From: Pisaster brevispinus
Lineage: Eukaryota; Echinodermata; Asteroidea; Forcipulatida; Asteriidae
NCBI GenBank assembly: GCA_023634235.1
Contig: JAMKCF010000008.1
Coordinates: 746,501-810,500 of the forward strand
Length of the DNA: 64,000 bases
Direction of reading: 5' to 3'
Shown here: piece by piece, positions 1 through 11,801 of the stretch
Layout: each line of letters begins with the position of its first letter
Position numbering within the stretch: position 1 is the first letter of the stretch
Program-made: the position numbers and the translations under genes
Notes under the pieces: generated by a model
The model's input: the letters and a program-made list of their open reading frames with translations, nothing else
Told to the model about the DNA's origin: nothing
Databases searched by the model: none

Positions 1-3000
1 GATGACATAATAATGGAAATGCACAGATTTGTACACGCAGCGCACAGGAACCATGAACTACCTCCTTTTGACCCCTAGGCGAGGGCGCCCTACTGAAATG
101 ACGTCATGTGCATAAGGTCTGTATCAACAAAGTCATGGCCCTAGTCAACCATTTGTAAACTCCATTTTTTAGTTGATTAACCTTACACTCTTGTTCAGTT
201 GGGTCTTCACTACCCCACCACTCTTACGATGAATGGCATTGAGCTACCATCTAATTGACAAAAAAATATTCAAATCAAACATTAAAGTTGATTAAACTGT
301 TCCTTTATTGTTATGAAATCAATGGGTACAAAATGATGAACTTCATTACAATAATATGTCTGTATTTTAAACAAGTACATGTTTTTGAACCACAACAGTG
401 CATGAAAAGAATGACTAAATTAAGTTTGAGAAAATATATTTACATCATACAATTTTTCAAAAAAGACTTGATGATTGGAGCTGCAGTTGAGACTTATGAG
501 ACATTCTTGGGTGACTGAGACCCAAAGGTCTCTTGGGGCGAGTCGGGGGACCATGGAGGAATGGGGACCTATGAAACTGATGATCGAGAACAGGACTGGG
601 AATGCAATCACATTATCTTCAAGCAAACTGAAATCATAGACTCTGATTGATTGATCCATAGCAACAGGAGTGTGATATAAACCAATATTGCCAAGCCCAT
701 ATCACACCCTGTTCTAATGCACTGCTCTAACTCCGTATTGTGCTATTTATAAGCTGAGCATTAAGTTTGCTTGAATAAAGATTAATTTGTTATCACACAT
801 GCACATGGAAAATGGAAACATATCGCGCTTCAGCGTCCCATCTACGCCTTCAACCTTGTTGGATGAGGAACGCAGAAGCCCTATATTTCTCCATAGTCTA
901 CTCGTGCTTGTGTGATAACTAATAATTCCAAGGTATGGTGATTTCATATTCACTACCTTATGGAGACCGAGAACAAAACAGAGAAAGGAACACAATAGTT
1001 CTCCAAAGGGGAATTCTAAAGACTGCGGTGTTCCTCAAGGAATTTTGTGTACAAAGTCTATGGGAGGTTCTTAAGTACAGGGACAAAGGAAAGAAAAAAA
1101 GATGTCTTCACAGGGATGTAAAAAATAGAATGTGTGTTTACTTCACAAATCTGTAAAAGCAGTTTAATCAATACTGTACCAGTAACTTGTTTTTAACTTT
1201 ACATAAAACACTAGTCCCCAAAACACCTTTTCGCTACCTTCACACACTAAAGCAATGTACATGTACAATGTATTTGGACGCATGGTTCTCCAAAAATGTT
1301 AGAATATGTATGTGACTTGGCAAACTGATACAGGTACAGGGAAAGAGAAGACTAGTACCAACGAGTTGTACTGTTTGTGGAGGCTCCTCTGACTGATATC
1401 TTCTACATCAACAATCATTACAAATTTACAACCACTGTGATGACACCTATGATGGGACTGTACTATTCATGGCACATTATTGTTTACAAACAACCAATTC
1501 AGACAAATTAATACACACTGTGCTGTTAATAATGAAGAGCAAGTTGGTGATTATAAAAAACTAAACTCTTCAATCCTAGAAAATTCAACACATATCTCAA
1601 ACAAAATTAAACAAAGACAGAACTACTAAAAAAAAACACCTTTTAAAAAGGAACAAGACAAAGACATAACCTCATTACAACACTCCTTTGCACTAACAAA
1701 AATAATGTATTTACATTTCAACCCCTACCTTCTCAAAAGGGGAATAATGTAGTTGAAGCTCATTGGAAATGAAGAAAATACGCAAAATGAATTGACTGTA
1801 ATCTGTGGCGTAAAATCTTGTTTTGCTTTTGCCGTAAAGTACAAACTGGCCAAGCAATGTCTAATAATGAAATAACAGTGCATTAGAAAATAGATTAATA
1901 AATATTAATAGGAAATACAAATTTGTTATTATTTCAACATTTCCATTAGGAATTTTAGCCCTGCTCGTATCATAAAAGATCGTTTTGTTTCTTTGTGCAA
2001 GGCCTCGGATGGCTTCATTAAGAATGTAAGTGTTCTTGACCTTCATATATATCACATAAGTTACAGTCAGGTCAAAATATAAACTTTGAGAAAGTTATTT
2101 TTTTTAATGAATATACATATTTTATCTTTGCTAATTTTTTATATTTCAACTTATTACCTTTTTATACAGAAAACTTTAAATGTACTGCACCAACTTTTAA
2201 AAACAAAACAAAATAAATCCCAACACTTTATAAAAGTTCAGCAAATGCATACATTTACTTAGAGGTGTTAAGTTTGTCACAACTTCACTCAACAATTCAT
2301 GTTATCAAATGCTAACCCTTAGAATGCTGATGCATTAAAGTATATGAGCACACAACAAAATGAGTGAATGCAATGATTTGGAAAGCTCATCATGTATTTA
2401 TACTATTGACCCCATCTACTGCCCATGGTCTGCTATTTTGGGAGTCAAATTGTATTTAAAGATATGGTGAATGTGTAATCGTGGGGGCATCTTCTAAAAT
2501 GCTCACTTCACAGTATAACAAACAGGAAACCCACTCCCAAAATAGTGCAACCAATATTTATGACTTCAGGTGAACTGGGTCAATTGAGCTAGTTTCCAAT
2601 GGGTCAAGACCAAGACTTTGATGGACCAGATTGTTCATATAATTACACTCATGTCATCAAACCACAATTCCACACACTCATAATTACATCAATCCTTATT
2701 AGTAATTGTTAATAAACTCAACCAAAAATTTTATTACAAGGAATTTTGTACACATTTTTGAATACTTTTATGGATTCATTTGAACTCTTCAAATTCAAGC
2801 GTTGTGTGATCTGACTGATGTAGTACCATAGAACAACTTTTAACTTTCAGTATCCATAACACACAAGTAGATCCTTGTCATTTGACTGAAGGATTTGAGG
2901 TCACGTGGCATTCTATGGTTACACCATTTCATGCCTAAGTCATTAAGCGTGCATTTTGGTACTTTTCAGCATGCATTTTTGTTCCATTCTTTTTGCACAC

Positions 3001-3648
3001 CAGGCGTGTGCATGTGTATGCCAGTCGCTCGCACGAAGGTCGCGTGGCTAAAAACTCATGAAAATATTCTCATCATTGCACTCATAAACATTCGTTATTT
3101 GTATAATAAAAAACAAAAATGTTAATAAATAATAGGGGTTCAGTAAAGTGTTACTAAACATGACTGATGATTAAAGATTGAGATATGACTAGAAACTAGA
3201 TGCCTTAAAGTGACTGTTGGAGGCAATGTGAATTATTCAAAGCTTACAGATACAAAGCATTGCATCAATGGATTCAATTTTAGAATTATGGTGCCGGATG
3301 AATACTGAGTAAAACGAAGAGAACAAATCATATATATATATTCCCAAAGAAAACTAACATTTAATGTCCACAGACACATTTATAGCTTTATAATGGATTC
3401 CCATTGCCTTTTGAACATAAAATGCAAAGTTACAAGAAAATTACATACCTTTAACTTTTAACAAATCTATTCCAAGTAAGTCGTCTGTTTATATATTCTA
3501 ATTAAATAGCTTCACATGATTTAGTTACACACAACCCAAGTTGTATGTTGTAAATAATTATAAAACAAACCTTAATTTTAGGAAAGGTGTTGATCTACTG
3601 TGTGATTACATTTATATTTAAATTCCAAATGGTTTACTTTTTCTTGCC
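1..3648. other. No recognisable gene; possible AMFR 3' UTR and downstream intergenic DNA
   Basis: AT-rich sequence with short frames only, none resembling a known protein and none flanked by convincing splice sites. It lies directly downstream of the AMFR stop codon (minus strand), so part may be AMFR 3' UTR. A minus-strand AATAAA appears near 304-309, too far away to assign with confidence. I see no repeat family shared with the rest of the window. Confidence 0.4.
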
Positions 3649-3886
3649 TTACTGTTGCTGATTCATTCTTCTCATTGCAGCTTCATAAGCAGCGAAACGC
3701 TTCTGAGCACGGTCCTCTTCCTCACCGGAGGGCGCTGTGGCACCTGTTGCTAAGCTTGTCGTTGATTCTCTTGAGGAAGAATTCTGATTGGCTGACTGGT
3801 TTCTTAAAGTGCTTGTAGCTGATTGGCTGGTTACAGCGGAGAAAGGGGTAGTTTTGGTGGAATGTGCCTGCTTATCTTGGAATCGC
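3649..3886 (-). CDS. AMFR: AMFR exon 15: C-terminal tail and stop
   Basis: 238 bp ending in TAA at 3651-3649. The G2BR helix finishes here (RRFQDKQ), followed by a Ser/Thr/Gln-rich stretch and a basic C-terminus, AQKRFAAYEAAMRRMNQQQ. The Arg/Ala pattern resembles a VCP-interacting motif but lacks the uninterrupted Ala run of the human copy. Confidence 0.88.
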
Positions 3887-6800
3887 CTTTAGGAGAAAAT
3901 ACAATCAGAGCTCAGTTGATTCATGACATATAAACAAGGTTAATAGAACACAAGTTATAGTTGGATGTAATGTTATATAATGGTCCAAGCCATAAAATCA
4001 CAAACCGGTTAAGGCATGGGTTTAGGGGTGGACGCAGTGGGTGAGCCCATCCTCCCAGGGCCCTGCTCTGGTTACCTACCTTCTTGCCATCTTCATTAAT
4101 AACTCTTTTCGTTGTCTAAGAATGGTTTCTCTCTCTGATGAAGATTTTGAGAACCTACCAGGGAGAGCTTGAGGACCGTCAGTCAAGGGTACATTCCCAT
4201 CATCACCAAGGCTGTTAATACGAAGAGTACAGTCAATGTGAGCAGGAAATACTGCATGTTCATGTACCGACTTCAAGGCTTTACTAAACAAAGCCAAAGG
4301 TACATCAGCACCAAGCGATACAACAAAACCAAAAGTAAATGAGGGAGCAGGTATCAGAACAAGCACCCTCTAGGCTGCTAAAGTTCAACAACTAATTTTT
4401 TTTTTAAGTATTAAAATGGATCAAAGTAAACATTTCAATTAAGACAAGTTAATTTGGTTAGTTATTAATATCTTTATACCATTACACTATCCAGCCCCTC
4501 ATTCTGCAAAATTTACTAAATTCAATTCCATTTAACAAATTAAATACAGTATCATTTTATAACAGAACTTTATTACAATGTTTCAATGCAAATAACTCAG
4601 CAAACCCAGATGTTAAAAAGTGTAAGACACAAAACGGTGCCACTGAGCTGGCCGATAATTAGAAACATGTAGAGAAGACACAACAGAGGATAAAATGCAC
4701 ATCCTTTATATTTGCCAAGCAGGAATTGTACTAAGTACTCCTGGGCTGATGTTATAAAAGAAGGAGTTCCAAAAGAGAAGTAGAAGAAAACTGGATCAGA
4801 CCACAGTGTACATATTTGTAACACTGGGCTAACCAGAGGGTCTGTATAACAGAACAGCAGAGAATAAACTAAGACCGACACTTTGGTCACAGATATGTTT
4901 TGGGGTTTTGGGTTTTTTTTTTTTTTTTTTTTTTTTGGGGGGGGATGGGGACACAAGGGAAGGAACCGTTGGAATGGAATGTGTGGTCTGGGCGGTCAGA
5001 GGATGAGACAAGTGTAGGGCTGTGCCATGGGGGTATTGATGAGATTTATGGAGGGAGGGGTGGCTTACTAGTAAATGGGGACCCATGTGGAACAAATGTA
5101 GTCAGAATCTTAGCTGACAATGAATAGCAAGTCATTAGTCACCATTTATAATACTATCTTATGTTTTGAAGTTACCTTGGGGTGGAACCTGAAGACATGT
5201 CTGTGGATCTATCACCACCTTCATCTACTCCTTGATGTCTATCACTCTGCATCATCTCCTCCATCTCGCCAAACCGTCTCACCATATCAGCTGCTACTGA
5301 TCTCCCTGGTGTATCATATAAAGCTGGACTTTCTGTCTGTCTTGTGTCAACGTTGGCATTAAGGGTTGGGCTGGATGAAGCTGCTTGGATTTCATCAGCT
5401 GGACTGGCATCATTTGCTTCAGTGTTTTCCTGTTTGAGACGGTACAATACCATGAATGATTTCTATGAATGATGAGTCATTGCTGAGTCTACAACGAGTT
5501 GTCACCTTTTTTTTACATCAAGGCTTGATTTCACAAAGCACTAACATTCATCTTAAGATAGGTTGTCAGTATTACAATAGTGATTTGAACTGTGACATCA
5601 CATTTTCCTTAATAATAATAATACGCAGTTCTTATATAGCGCTTTATCACACCCGATGGGCGTCTCTAAGAACTCAAAAGACACAGGACCTACTGCTTTA
5701 CATCCCATCTGAAGGACCAAGCAATAATTGTTAAGTGTCTTGCTGAACGACACAAGTGTCATGACCAAGACTCGAACCCACACTCTGCTGATCAAAAACA
5801 CCAGAGCTTGAGTTCGAAGCTCTTATCCGCTCGGCAACGTGCTTTCGGCTTCAGGTCAAATACCCATCGCCTTATGAACAAGGGTCTATCATAGAATAAT
5901 CAATTACCCAATCAATAAAGAAACATTTTTTCTAAGTCAGAAGCTCCATCAACTTACAGGTGGCAGCACTAATCTTCCTTCTAAGATGTTATCTACAGTA
6001 ACTTCAACAGTCTGTGTCACTCGCAGATCTTCAAGAAGTACAGCCAAGGGATAATTGGGGAACATCTGCTGGACTTGAGTGGCCTGATTGAGGAACAAGA
6101 CAAGCATTTGCAAATGGATGTTGGAAAGAGATATTGCCTCAAATTATAAGCATCAAGATGTACAGGAGTAATCACAACAGTATCTCACATCTTTAAGAAA
6201 ATAATGAAGAGGCACAAGAAGTTGGTTTTAGGTGGGATAATGTCTTAGGAAGATTAATGTTTGTCAGTTTATCAACATAATAGATGAACCCAACTACTGA
6301 GTTTCCAACTTGACATACCAGTATTAAACATCCTACTGTATAATTTGACTTACCATGTTAGTCAGTTGAGAAGTATGCACAGCTCTCTGTTGCAGTAAAT
6401 GCCGATGTGAAACCTCGACTGAGAAACTTGGTATCCAGCTGGCAATTTGGGAGCCTGAGCAAATTCATCAAAGATTTCAAACAAAATTGATCAGATTCTA
6501 GATGAGACAATCAACAAATCAACAGTTGTTTACGTTTCAAGCCAGCTGTTTTAAGAACAGAGGACTAGTCATGTCTTGTTCTTTAAAATAAAGAACTTAC
6601 TGTAAGCAAATAACTTGAATTAGGAGAAGCCTATGTTTATACTTGATTTAATTTTTCATTAATTCGTTAATTCTGTTTAAGCCAAGGACTCTCAGAAAAG
6701 CAAACTTAATCACTATTCTAGCAAAGAACCCCATGGAGAGAAGGCAAAGAAGGAAGTTTTAGTTTTGGATGTGGGAGGAAAACCCAAGAGAATTATTCCA

Positions 6801-9800
6801 AGGAAAACCCACGCAATCAGGTAGGGACTAAAAACCCAATCTACATAATGCCCCCAATGGGATTCGAATCATGTCCCAGAGGTGGAGGGTGAGGAAGAAT
6901 CTTTAAGAATCTTGTTTCAATCTGAAAAGACCTCTCAATGAGGGTAACAAACTCAATACTCGTACCGTCAAAATGAAAGAAATGATTTCTGCCTCTCCTT
7001 GGTCGAACAGGTTGTGCCTGCCCATCTTGCATCATAGGGTCCATCATAGGAGCACCTACACCATGAGCATGGGGTGTAGCTGTAGGCACTTGGTTAGGCT
7101 GGTCTGTGTTTCTGATATTCAGGGTATGTCTACATGTTGGACAGGATGTTTCATGCTCCAGCCAGGATCGCAGACAGTTACTGTGGAGTTAAGTAATTGA
7201 CCCTTAATTTCCACTGACTATCACAGATATTTATAAACAACTAAGAATGTCGCTGGTGAAGGTACAAATGTAAATACATGTAACTGACCACGCATTATGA
7301 TATAAGAGTAAATCAATGCATTAAGCTTTTGTTTCATTTCATTTCATTTATTAACTCTGGTTGTGAAGCCAAGGAATCTCAGCTAAACGAACTTAATCAC
7401 TATATGTAGCCAAGAACCCCATGGAGAGAAGACAAGGAAGTTTAAGTTTTAGATGTGGGAGGAAAACTCCAGATAACTGTTTCAGAGAAAACCAAGGGAC
7501 CCAGGTAGGGACTGAAAACCCAATCCACATAATGCCCCTGGCGGGGTCCTAGAGGTGGAAGGCGGGGAAGATACCACAACGCCAACCCACCCACCCCAAG
7601 TTGTTGAAACTGTTATGATGTTGTCCAACATTAAGCTCCTTTAAAGATACTTTGGCGATGGTGAAGGAAGACCTCTTTGTCAAGGGTGATTGCAGAAATG
7701 TTACTGACATCTTAAAGGTACAAATCATATTAACTACTCAGTCAATAACAGAGGTACCAAGTGCTAATGAGAAAAGCTTACTTATGGAAGAGATGATTAC
7801 AGGGCAGTTTACGAGCGTGTTTCATCTCTTCCCAGCAGATAGCACAGTCATCATTATTCTCTCTTAATTCTTCATCTGTCGCTAATGGGAAGTTTGCCTC
7901 CATATTGCTCACAACCTGACACACAAATAAGAAAGTCATCTTAAGAAGAATTCTGTTGTTACTGACATCTCAGAAGGGCTCAACCTTAACATTAGCCCAG
8001 CCTACAATGTCTAGTTAAAACTGCAATGATTAGTAAACACCACTTCTGAACTTGCCCGGTGGGCTACTAAAACTGTGCCACCTTCTTGTTTAAAATGCTC
8101 ATATTTCTTCATTTTCAGAGGTGAATAATGACATTTTAAAAATGTATACATTTATTTTCAAGTGTGTAAAATAACTTCAATAGACCACTACCTTTAATAC
8201 ATCAGAAAGATACATCTATGATAATACACATTTAAAATCTGGGCTACTAAAACTGCCAGGGGTGGAGTAAAACCTTCAAGCACAAGGCCTCCTCAGGATC
8301 TTTATACAAACACCTGAAAGTCTTGACTATGAATGGCTTATTACTCAATATGTCTTATACACATCAGCAAATGTCTCAAAGAAAACTGACTAAAGACTCC
8401 TCAGTCTTGAAGATGTTATTTCAACCAACCTGTCTGAAGTTACGATGACGTTTGATCCTTCGTTGGATTTCACTATATAGAAAGCGTAGCTCCATGCAGA
8501 TCACCAAACTTGCCATACTCAAGAACACATTGCCCCAAAGCTAGAAAAACAGGAAAAAATGAAATCTAAGACATCTGGCTTCAACAGTTTAAGGACTTTA
8601 TATCTGTGGAAATTAGTTTCAAAGTTTTAATTGCAAGATGAATATGTTTTTAAATCTTGAAGATAATAAATGACGAGTACTAACCAGCATGTGGAAATGA
8701 TGCACAAAGTCCACACAAAGTGCAGATAGCTCCATAATAAGATCAGAATAGTACATGATGGTACCTCGTTTCTCCCATACACCTTCATAGCGAAGATCGT
8801 AGAAATGGATTCCATACCTAAGAAACACAGTGAACATTCATTAAAACCAGTTATACAAACTCCAAACCACAGAATAGATCAGGTGGTCTATTGAACAAGC
8901 AACTGAATCATCAAAGTGTGGGTTCATGTCCAAGTCATAGCACCTGTGACCTTGGATAAAACATTTTTAGTTCACATCCCTCAAGAGTGACTGGAAACCC
9001 ATGAGGTTAGAGACAGTTCTTGTGTCTGCTTAGCGACATTAATGTGCGTCAATGTGGCTACCAGGGATGCACATTACTTAACATGTAAGATGGTTTAAGA
9101 AAAACTGAAAACCCATGAGGGTAGAGACAGTTCTTGTGTCTGCTCAGCTACATTAATGCGCATCAGTACTTAAGAGATGTGAGAAAGTTAAAGAGAAAAG
9201 CACTTTGATACTTAGTTTTAAAATGCTGAATGCATAAATAAAAATAATGACGTCGTTTTACCTGATGAGAACATACACAGTCCTGATCTCCAGCAGGATA
9301 ACCTTATGAAATAATAATACAATGAAAAAAGTCAGAAATTTACAAAGCATTGTTTATATACAAAAGGCTGTCACACTTTAAAATGTGGTAAGAAATCCAA
9401 ATGAGACTATTAATTACTTATATCTTAATTTAGCACCAAAAGCAAAAATTTATTGTGTCTTTTAATTTGTGATCACGTTTTCTGGCCTCATCTTAAGATT
9501 GTCTTAAAAAAAAACTGTCAATGTTTGTTTTGTGTCCAATACTATATTGGTAGATATGTGCACTATATAAGACTACATTCTGCTTCAGCCAGTCTTACCT
9601 CTGAGATGGTAAAGAGAAATACATTCCAGTCTTGTAATGCACCCATGTAGCAGCAGATGACAATCAGACCTTTACACATACACATAATGGTTGCTAGCAG
9701 AAACAATACCTTGCCATGAGCCCAACCCATAGGGGAAGGTGAAAAGGACAGCTAAAAAATTAACAACAAACAAGACAAGTTAACATGAGCATACATTATG

Positions 9801-11785
9801 TCACAGTAAGATTAAATTTTGCCTTTACTTTCACTTACCCGTGGAAAAAACGAGTCAGTTCAAAGTTAACCTTACCTTTTGAACTAAGTGGACTAACCTT
9901 ATTTGCATATAACCCTTTAACTAGTTTTGGCTCCCAAGTGGAATTTTATCAGGCCATGGACTTCTGATGTACTTCTTTGAGAGCATGTGACTTGATAAAA
10001 CCCATTCTTTTTTTGTATACATGCAATTACTTTGGTTCTATACTTGAGTTCTTTGGCTAGGTATTAAACAGGGGTTAACGCAGAATTGCTAAGAGGATGT
10101 AAGTAACAATACAACAGCAGTTCCATCTAGGGCTGCTGAACCTAGTTTGTGATTGTCTCCTTACTTTACCATAGCCCATAGAGTGAAAGGTTGTGAGAGG
10201 GACTGCTAGCCACTGACCATCCATCAGAAGATGTGTGCATCAGTTAACGTAGTATACAGATGTCAAAAGCCTTTGCCTAGTATATACTGCCACTGGGGCG
10301 ATTCAGAATCTGCATACGGCATGCTGACCGTACTACATACATGTCTGGAGGCAGCACGACCCCAACCAGCACAACTTTAAGTGACTGAGGCATTAGAAAT
10401 CTGTAAGTTCCAAAATATTTTACTAATAGTAGGAGATTTAAATTCTTCCTTTGAGCAATACTCACATATTCAAATCGATCTTTACAAAGTCCAGACAGAG
10501 TATGGAGGAAAGCAAGGGCAGCAAACCATACCATCCACATAACCATCTCCTCTAAGGTTTGTACATTCAGAACACCAAAGATGATGATGAATTTATAGAA
10601 GATAAATTTCCATAGTTTGTCTCGGAGGTGCTGTGGTAAAACAGAAACACTAAATAGGTACACTTTGACTCTCAAGGTTTGAGACATTTTAAAACAACAA
10701 AAGTTGTGTTTCGTAAACACAAATGCCCTACAAGCAAGACATTTGACCTTGGAGATCAAATAAAAAATAATAGGCATTTTGGGGGATCCCAAGACCAATC
10801 AACCACAAGTTTGGAGTTAATAAGCGAAGTCTTTCTTCAGTTATCTCCAGACAACATTTCTTCCTTTTAGCCATAATGACCTTGACATTTGGCTTGGGGT
10901 TCCAAAAACAACAGGCTTCTTTGGATCCCAAGACTCAAGACAATTTGTATTAGGCCTATGTCATACTGACAAATACTAATTATCTATCAACATCGTTTTC
11001 TATAAAGTAAGCATGTTAAACCAATATAATCTATTTGGGTTTGAACAAAGAAATATTATCTAGTCAGATCCCTGCTCAATTCTCCTTATAAAGTTGACAT
11101 ATTTAGCTTAATCTATTTCATGATAAATCATTCCAAATGACAAAATAAAATGAAACTGTTGATTTGCTCTTGATTAGGTGGTTGCAATACGACATCCCAA
11201 AAAGTATGAATTATGGAGTTTTTAAATGAATGACATAAATCAAGTCTCAGCTTCTGATTAAACTAACCTGTCTCTCACTGGCTCTGAGTTCTCCAAAGAC
11301 AATATGCTGCAACAAACGTCCCACCAAGATGAGAATACAGAAGGCCAGATTGATCAACGACTGTAAACATAGATAAACATTGAATTATATGTAGTTCAGT
11401 GTTTTTCCAAATGGGATAACAACATGAAGAAGAGAATGTTTGGAGCGAAATGACTGATATTGACTTAACTTACCAATACAGACCAGACATCTGCCATCAT
11501 AATTCGACACAGTTTAAGAATCTCTCCATCATCAGCTTGAATTCCAAACAAATAACGTGATGTCTCACTCTCATTTGCCCCATTAGACCATCCTGAAGTA
11601 CCTCTACCATCATCACCTACAATCTCTTTGCTTGTTTCTGGTGCCTGGTGGGTCAATCCTGCATTCTTTACAGTCTCTAGTGTCTCTCTGGCATACAAGA
11701 AGCACCAAGCTAGACTAAGACAGCTCAGAGCTATGTATGTCTGTAGAGGAGGAAGGGATGGAGGTTGGAGCACTAACACCGGCAT
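3649..11785 (-). CDS. AMFR: AMFR/gp78-like ER-membrane E3 ubiquitin ligase (gene-level, 14 coding exons)
   Basis: RING-type E3 ligase of ER-associated degradation; in vertebrates it works with UBE2G2 and VCP/p97 on misfolded and sterol-regulated ER proteins. Coding exons in transcript order: 11785-11474, 11360-11268, 10630-10466, 9751-9599, 9302-9262, 8817-8685, 8540-8430, 7915-7782, 7180-6966, 6454-6354, 6083-5958, 5429-5176, 4211-4080, 3886-3649. Phases join without a break to give 2,208 bp, 735 residues (human about 643). Domains: membrane region about 10-320; RING-H2 360-397 (C360, C363, C375, H377, H380, C383, C394, C397); CUE about 479-528 with MFP at 493-495; UBE2G2-binding-like helix about 634-660; VCP-binding-like tail 715-735. 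The ATG at 11785 gives MPVLVLQPPSLPPLQTY, like the human start. The acceptor of the thirteenth coding exon is the least certain (4211, or in-frame alternative 4283). Confidence 0.93.
4080..4211 (-). CDS. AMFR: AMFR exon 14: UBE2G2-binding (G2BR)-like helix
   Basis: Ends with RFSKSSSERETILRQRKELL and MKMARR, closely matching human RFSKSADERQRMLVQRKDEL. This is the helix that binds the back face of UBE2G2 in vertebrate gp78. The acceptor at 4211 (attaacag) keeps frame; an alternative acceptor at 4283 (ctttgtttag) is also in frame and would add 24 residues. Confidence 0.85.
5176..5429 (-). CDS. AMFR: AMFR exon 13: disordered Ser/Asp-rich linker
   Basis: 254 bp, about 84 residues, starting ENTEANDASPADEIQ and including VAADMVRRFGEMEEMM. 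Low complexity and acidic, like the vertebrate segment between CUE and the UBE2G2-binding helix, but not alignable residue by residue. Donor gtaact. Confidence 0.85.
5609..5842 (-). repeat. tRNA-derived SINE in AMFR intron
   Basis: Read on the minus strand, it starts GTTGCCGAGCGGATAAG (box A-like, tRNA-Leu/Ser style) with box B GGTTCGAGTC some 60 bp on. It ends in a body with TATATAGCGC and an (ATT)n tail at about 5609-5620. This is a typical tRNA-headed SINE layout and cannot be a working tRNA, because its arms do not pair. Confidence 0.75.
5958..6083 (-). CDS. AMFR: AMFR exon 12: CUE ubiquitin-binding domain
   Basis: 126 bp, 42 residues: ATQVQQMFPNYPLAVLLEDL then TVEVTVDNILEGRL. The MFP motif and the distal leucines that contact ubiquitin in CUE domains are present. 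Acceptor ctcaatcag, donor gtaagt; phase 0. Confidence 0.95.
6354..6454 (-). CDS. AMFR: AMFR exon 11: linker to CUE (SQIASWIPSFSVEV)
   Basis: 101 bp; its first two bases complete the split Gly codon. SQIASWIPSFSVEV matches human SRIASWLPSFSVEV, and the exon ends at TNM, the first residues of the CUE domain. Acceptor ttgctcag, donor gtaagtc. Confidence 0.94.
6640..6900 (-). repeat. SINE family 2, copy 1 (AMFR intron)
   Basis: Shares ACCCCATGGAGAGAAG, GATGTGGGAGGAAAAC and GGGACTAAAAACCCAAT, in order, with the copy at 7,330-7,580 and in part with 57,915-58,060. A box B-like GATTCGAATC lies near its right end, so its tRNA-like head is on the minus strand. Confidence 0.65.
6966..7180 (-). CDS. AMFR: AMFR exon 10: second half of RING-H2 and linker
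   Basis: 215 bp: NCLRSWLEHETSCPTCRHTL gives C383, C394 and C397. A Pro/Met/Gln-rich linker and NHFFHFDG follow, the latter a vertebrate AMFR signature just after the RING. Donor gtacga (non-consensus at +4). Confidence 0.94.
7330..7580 (-). repeat. SINE family 2, copy 2 (AMFR intron)
   Basis: Same order of blocks as the 6,640 copy, about 80% alike by eye, with the box B segment degraded. Confidence 0.65.
7782..7915 (-). CDS. AMFR: AMFR exon 9: first half of RING-H2
   Basis: 134 bp encoding VVSNMEANFPLATDEEL, then NNDDCAICWEEM and KLPCNHLFH. It supplies zinc ligands C360, C363, C375, H377 and H380. The intron splits the Asn codon that follows HLFH. Donor gtaagc. Confidence 0.94.
8430..8540 (-). 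CDS. AMFR: AMFR exon 8: last membrane helix and basic linker
   Basis: 111 bp, 37 residues: LWGNVFLSMASLVICMELRF followed by the basic YSEIQRRIKRHRNFRQ that leads into the cytosolic RING domain. Acceptor tttttctag, donor gttggt. Confidence 0.93.
8685..8817 (-). CDS. AMFR: AMFR exon 7: membrane region (YGIHFYDLRYEG)
   Basis: 133 bp beginning with the last base of the Arg codon split with exon 6, then YGIHFYDLRYEGVWEKRG and MELSALCVDFVHHFHML, aligned with human HLWDLNHEGTWEGKG and LDLMHHIHML. Donor gttagt. Confidence 0.93.
8985..9170. repeat. Short direct repeat in AMFR intron 6
   Basis: About 65 bp containing GAGACAGTTCTTGTGTCTGC occurs twice, near 8,990-9,055 and 9,100-9,165, separated by about 45 bp. 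No family was recognised. Confidence 0.6.
9262..9302 (-). CDS. AMFR: AMFR exon 6: 41-bp microexon
   Basis: Encodes VILLEIRTVYVLI plus two bases of the next Arg codon. Found by following the reading frame between exons 5 and 7; acceptor tttcataag, donor gtaaaa. It matches human VRTAHVILRY. Confidence 0.88.
9599..9751 (-). CDS. AMFR: AMFR exon 5: membrane segments
   Basis: 153 bp, 51 residues, starting LSFSPSPMGWAHGKVLFLLA, aligned with human LSFSPTTPMSSHGRVLSLLVA. Two hydrophobic stretches are visible. Acceptor ttttttag, donor gtaagac. Confidence 0.93.
10466..10630 (-). CDS. AMFR: AMFR exon 4: most conserved membrane block
   Basis: 165 bp, 55 residues, starting HLRDKLWKFIFYKF and ending LCKDRFEY. 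FGVLNVQTLEEMVMW is almost identical to human AMFR. Acceptor ttaccacag, donor gtgagt; phase 0. Confidence 0.95.
11268..11360 (-). CDS. AMFR: AMFR exon 3: second membrane segment
   Basis: 93 bp encoding 31 residues from SLINLAFCILILVGRLLQ through VFGELRASERQ, matching the vertebrate VFGPLRVSERQ region. Acceptor tttacag, donor gttagt; phase 0 at both ends. Confidence 0.92.
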
Positions 11786-11801
11786 GATGATCACTGGATA
11801 C
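11474..11801 (-). CDS. AMFR: AMFR exon 2: start codon and first membrane segment
   Basis: The acceptor ttttcag-type site lies just above 11801, followed by 16 bp of 5' UTR and the ATG at 11785-11783. It encodes 104 residues: a hydrophobic segment (about residues 15-32), then a polar Ser/Glu-rich loop that replaces the proline-rich loop of vertebrates, then DVWSVL before the donor gtaagtt. The exon ends on a codon boundary. Confidence 0.9.

Noticed and set aside
420..659. 79-codon minus-strand frame beginning MDQSIRVYDF
   Set aside because: No homology recognised, no splice sites that extend it, and composition like its AT-rich surroundings.
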